From: Alphaproteobacteria bacterium
GTDB lineage: Bacteria > Pseudomonadota > Alphaproteobacteria > UBA8366 > GCA-2717185
NCBI GenBank assembly: GCA_016764135.1
Contig: JAESSL010000036.1
Location: 5,211 to 13,856 of the forward strand
Direction: 5' to 3'
DNA length: 8,646 nucleotides
Shown: in pieces, positions 6,504 through 8,646 of the stretch
How positions within the stretch are numbered: position 1 is the first letter of the stretch
Layout: each line of letters opens with the position of its first letter
Notes under the pieces: model-generated
Databases searched by the model: none
Told to the model about the DNA's origin: nothing
Seen by the model: only the letters and a program-made list of their open reading frames with translations
Made by a program: the position numbers and the translations under genes

Positions 6504-7482
6504 TCATCCTATTCTGAGCGTCGACAATCTTCAGGTTGAATTTCGCACCGGTCGTGAAATCGTGCATGCGGTCAATGGCGCCACCTTCAGCGTGGCGCCT
6601 CGGGAAACTGCGGCAATTCTGGGCGAAAGCGGATCGGGTAAAAGCGTCACGGCCGCCGCTATCATGCGTTTGTTGCAAAGCCCCCCTGCCTTCGTCACCG
6701 GCGGGTCGGTGCGATTCAAAGGACAAGACGTTCTGTCCATGCCCATGGCCGAGTGGCGGCGTTTTTGCGGACGCGATATCGCCATGGTGTTTCAGGATGC
6801 GTTGACCTCGTTAAATCCGGTCTTCAGCGTTGGTTGGCAAATCGCAGAGCTTTTTCGCGCCCATGGCGTGGCGAGGGGTAAGGACGCCAGAGACCGCGCG
6901 ATCGAATTGTTGGGCCGGGTCGGCATTCCAGATCCGGCGCTTCGGGCGCGGGATTACACGCACCAGTTTTCTGGCGGCATGCGCCAGCGGGTCATGATCG
7001 CCATGGCGATTGCGCTCAGCCCTGATTTGCTGACCGCCGACGAGCCGACGACGGCGCTGGACGTGACTGTGCAGGCGCAGATCATGGAGTTGCTGGAAGA
7101 CTTGCGACGCGAATCCGACATGGCCATGATCCTCATTACCCATGACCTGGGCGTCGTCGCCGATGTCGCAGACACTGTCTGGGTGATGTATGCGGGGCGC
7201 GTGGTGGAGCACGGGCCGGTTTCGGCGGTTTTGAGCCGCCCCGCGCACGCTTATACTTTGGCGTTGCTGAACTCTGTGCCGCGCGCCCGTGACAAGGGGC
7301 GGAAGTTGGAGCCGATCGCCGGATCGCCGCCCGATCTGGCGCGTATCCCCGATGGATGCGCGTTCCATCCCCGGTGTCGCTTTGCGACGAACCTCTGTCG
7401 CGTCGAGGCCCCGCCCAGTGTCGCCATTGCGCCGGGTCGCGCGGCGGAATGCCATCATGCTGGAAAGGTATTCGATGTCTGA
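6496..7482 (+). CDS. ABC transporter ATP-binding protein, DppD/OppD-like, 328 aa
   Basis: This is one of the two cytosolic ATPases that power the importer. Motifs in order: Walker A GESGSGKS (43-50), Q-loop Gln100 in VFQDALTSLNP, signature FSGGMRQRV (158-166), Walker B LLTADE (178-183) with catalytic Glu183, D-loop ALD, and switch His216 in LITHDL. The C-terminal extension typical of peptide transporters contains HAYTLALLNSVP (251-262) and cysteines at 288, 294, 301 and 319. In DppD-type proteins these four residues can bind a [4Fe-4S] cluster. SPPD and FHPRC belong to the same conserved segment. The protein should form a heterodimer with the product of the next gene. All motifs are intact and the length is typical. 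The gene overlaps the permease before it and the ATPase after it by 8 bases each. Confidence 0.95.
   Translation: MADHPILSVDNLQVEFRTGREIVHAVNGATFSVAPRETAAILGESGSGKSVTAAAIMRLLQSPPAFVTGGSVRFKGQDVLSMPMAEWRRFCGRDIAMVFQDALTSLNPVFSVGWQIAELFRAHGVARGKDARDRAIELLGRVGIPDPALRARDYTHQFSGGMRQRVMIAMAIALSPDLLTADEPTTALDVTVQAQIMELLEDLRRESDMAMILITHDLGVVADVADTVWVMYAGRVVEHGPVSAVLSRPAHAYTLALLNSVPRARDKGRKLEPIAGSPPDLARIPDGCAFHPRCRFATNLCRVEAPPSVAIAPGRAAECHHAGKVFDV
7462..7482 (+). promoter_or_regulatory. Ribosome site and 8-base overlap joining the two ATPase genes
   Basis: GGAAAGG at 7462-7468 stands six bases before ATG 7475. The overlap reads ATGTCTGA (7475-7482), the same layout as at 6496. It decides against a start at ATG 7457 or further upstream, and it suggests that ribosomes finishing the first ATPase feed the second. 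Confidence 0.7.
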
Positions 7483-8500
7483 CGACGCCTCCGCTTCCTC
7501 TTCCACCTTGACGAAAGATGCGCCGCCAATTCTGGAAGTGCGCGATTTGGTCAAACATTTTCCGATAGGTAGCGGTTTTTCGCTAGGGCGAAAGGCCGCT
7601 GTTGTGAAGGCGGTGGACGGGGTCAGTTTTAACCTCGCGGCGGGTGAGACCCTGGGGTTGGTGGGTGAAAGCGGGTGCGGTAAATCGACTGTCGCGCGCA
7701 CCTTGCTCCGGCTGGAAGAGCCAACGTCGGGGACGGCGCTGTTTCGTGGCGAAGATATATTCGCGGCCAACCCGGCGGCGCTGAAGAATATACGCCTTCG
7801 CCTTCAGGTCATTTTTCAGGACCCCTATGCGTCGCTGAACCCACGCATGAATGTGGCGGAAATCATCGCGGAGCCTTGGGTAATTCATCCCGAAGCGCTG
7901 CCGGTTTCGGAGCGAGCCGAGCGCGTGCGATCATTGTTGGAGAGCGTTGGCCTTCGCCGGGAGCATGCGGAGCGTTACCCGCATGAATTCTCTGGCGGTC
8001 AACGACAGCGTATCGGCATTGCGCGGGCCATGGCGCTCGAACCTGAAGTGTTGATTTGCGACGAGCCCGTATCTGCGTTGGACGTGTCGGTGCAGGCGCA
8101 GGTCGTCAATCTGTTGATGGAAATCCAGGAGCGGCTCGGCATCGCCTATGTCTTCATTGCGCATGATTTGTCAGTCGTGCGGCATATGTCGCACCGCATC
8201 GCGGTCATGTATCTGGGCCGTATTGTCGAAACCGGGACCGAGGAAGACGTTTATAACAATCCGCGCCATCCTTATACCAAGGCGCTGTTATCCGCCGAAC
8301 CGTCACTGGATTTTTCAGAGACGCGTGCGAAAAGCAGCCGAATTATCCTGCAAGGGGAAGTTCCAAGCCCAGCTAACCCACCCTCCGGATGCCGGTTCCG
8401 CAATCGATGCTGGAAGGCGCAGGAGATCTGCGCGGGCGATACGCCTGTTTTGGACCGCAACGAAGGCGACCACCAGGTTGCCTGTTACGCTCCGGAATAA
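7475..8500 (+). CDS. ABC transporter ATP-binding protein, DppF/OppF-like, 341 aa
   Basis: This is the second ATPase of the importer. After a Ser-rich, probably disordered N-terminus (1-17) come Walker A GESGCGKS (64-71), Q-loop Gln115 in IFQDPYASLNP, signature FSGGQRQRIG (172-181), Walker B VLICDE (192-197) with Glu197, and switch His230 in FIAHDLSVV. The DPYASLNPRM form of the Q-loop, the KHFPI start followed by a loop and VVKAVDGVSF, and VYNNPRHPYTKALLS (259-273) identify the F-type partner rather than the D-type. The C-terminal extension has cysteines at 306, 312, 319 and 337, the same spacing plan as in the first ATPase. All catalytic residues are present. It is the last gene of the operon. 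Twenty bases separate its TAA from the stop of a minus-strand gene, and I see no intrinsic terminator between them. Confidence 0.94.
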   Translation: MSDDASASSSTLTKDAPPILEVRDLVKHFPIGSGFSLGRKAAVVKAVDGVSFNLAAGETLGLVGESGCGKSTVARTLLRLEEPTSGTALFRGEDIFAANPAALKNIRLRLQVIFQDPYASLNPRMNVAEIIAEPWVIHPEALPVSERAERVRSLLESVGLRREHAERYPHEFSGGQRQRIGIARAMALEPEVLICDEPVSALDVSVQAQVVNLLMEIQERLGIAYVFIAHDLSVVRHMSHRIAVMYLGRIVETGTEEDVYNNPRHPYTKALLSAEPSLDFSETRAKSSRIILQGEVPSPANPPSGCRFRNRCWKAQEICAGDTPVLDRNEGDHQVACYAPE

Positions 8501-8520
8501 GGCCACAGGTTGTTTGACGC

Positions 8521-8646
8521 CTATTCGGCGGCGGCCAATCCTTCGTAGCCGATGGTCTGCATGAAGCGGGATTCCTCCGGCAGATAAAAATCCATCTTAT
8601 TGGGACCGTTAAAGCGGCTGCGTTCATCATCGAGCCATAGCCGCAA
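8521..8646 (-). CDS. C-terminal 41 codons of an unrecognised protein, cut by the window edge
   Basis: On the minus strand an open frame runs from the window edge to TAG (CTA at 8521-8523 on the plus strand). It ends with DFYLPEESRFMQTIGYEGLAAAE. The composition is mixed, soluble and protein-like, the codon use matches the neighbours, and a long plus-strand gene ends just before it, so a convergent gene is the natural reading. No known family motif is visible in 41 residues, so no function is given. A different overlapping minus frame (to 8373) runs back into the ATPase gene and is less likely. Confidence 0.55.
   Translation of the reverse strand: MRLWLDDERSRFNGPNKMDFYLPEESRFMQTIGYEGLAAAE

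Noticed and set aside
7289..7474. N-terminal extension of the second ATPase by 62 residues
   Set aside because: It overlaps the first ATPase gene, is Arg-rich shadow sequence, and ATG 7475 has a good ribosome site and the usual domain start.
1..8646. CRISPR arrays, tRNA genes, insertion-sequence ends, phage genes or toxin-antitoxin pairs
   Set aside because: No repeated units, cloverleaf sequences, transposase motifs or paired small genes were seen on either strand by reading.

Overview
The window looks like a stretch of an alphaproteobacterial chromosome. Evidence for this is the family-level resemblance of the proteins, moderate GC with many GCG/CGC codons, GTG/ATG starts and tightly packed genes. 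The genus cannot be named from sequence alone. Genes end in TGA, TAA and TAG, so the standard bacterial code applies. I see no tRNA, rRNA, CRISPR array, insertion sequence or phage gene.

Left part (1-2712), four short unrelated-looking plus-strand genes. First is the C-terminal tail of a receiver-domain protein that begins outside the window, probably a hybrid histidine kinase. Next comes a small PAPS-dependent sulfotransferase-family protein with a GTG start at 470. Then an alpha/beta hydrolase (1192-2037) is interrupted by an in-frame TGA at 1363-1365. It also seems to have lost the usual acidic catalytic residue, so it is most likely a pseudogene unless the TGA is a sequencing error. Last is a stand-alone CheY-like receiver whose sequence resembles the receiver half of REC-EAL proteins, preceded by a fair promoter candidate.

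Right part (2713-8500), one complete peptide-type (family 5, Dpp/Opp/Nik class) ABC importer in canonical order: periplasmic binding protein, two permeases, two ATPases. The binding protein captures the substrate in the periplasm, the two permeases form the channel, and the two ATPases drive it. Both ATPases carry the C-terminal four-cysteine motif that binds a [4Fe-4S] cluster in some relatives. A strong intrinsic terminator separates the binding-protein gene from the other four, which should give a large excess of binding protein. The two ATPase genes each start inside the stop region of the gene before, with the same 8-base overlap pattern. The substrate cannot be deduced.

Right edge (8521-8646): the last 41 codons of a convergent minus-strand gene that I do not recognise.

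Overall this is mostly ordinary bacterial content. I found no convincing new system. The points most worth checking are the interrupted hydrolase, the hairpin across the sulfotransferase stop codon, and the terminator inside the transporter operon.
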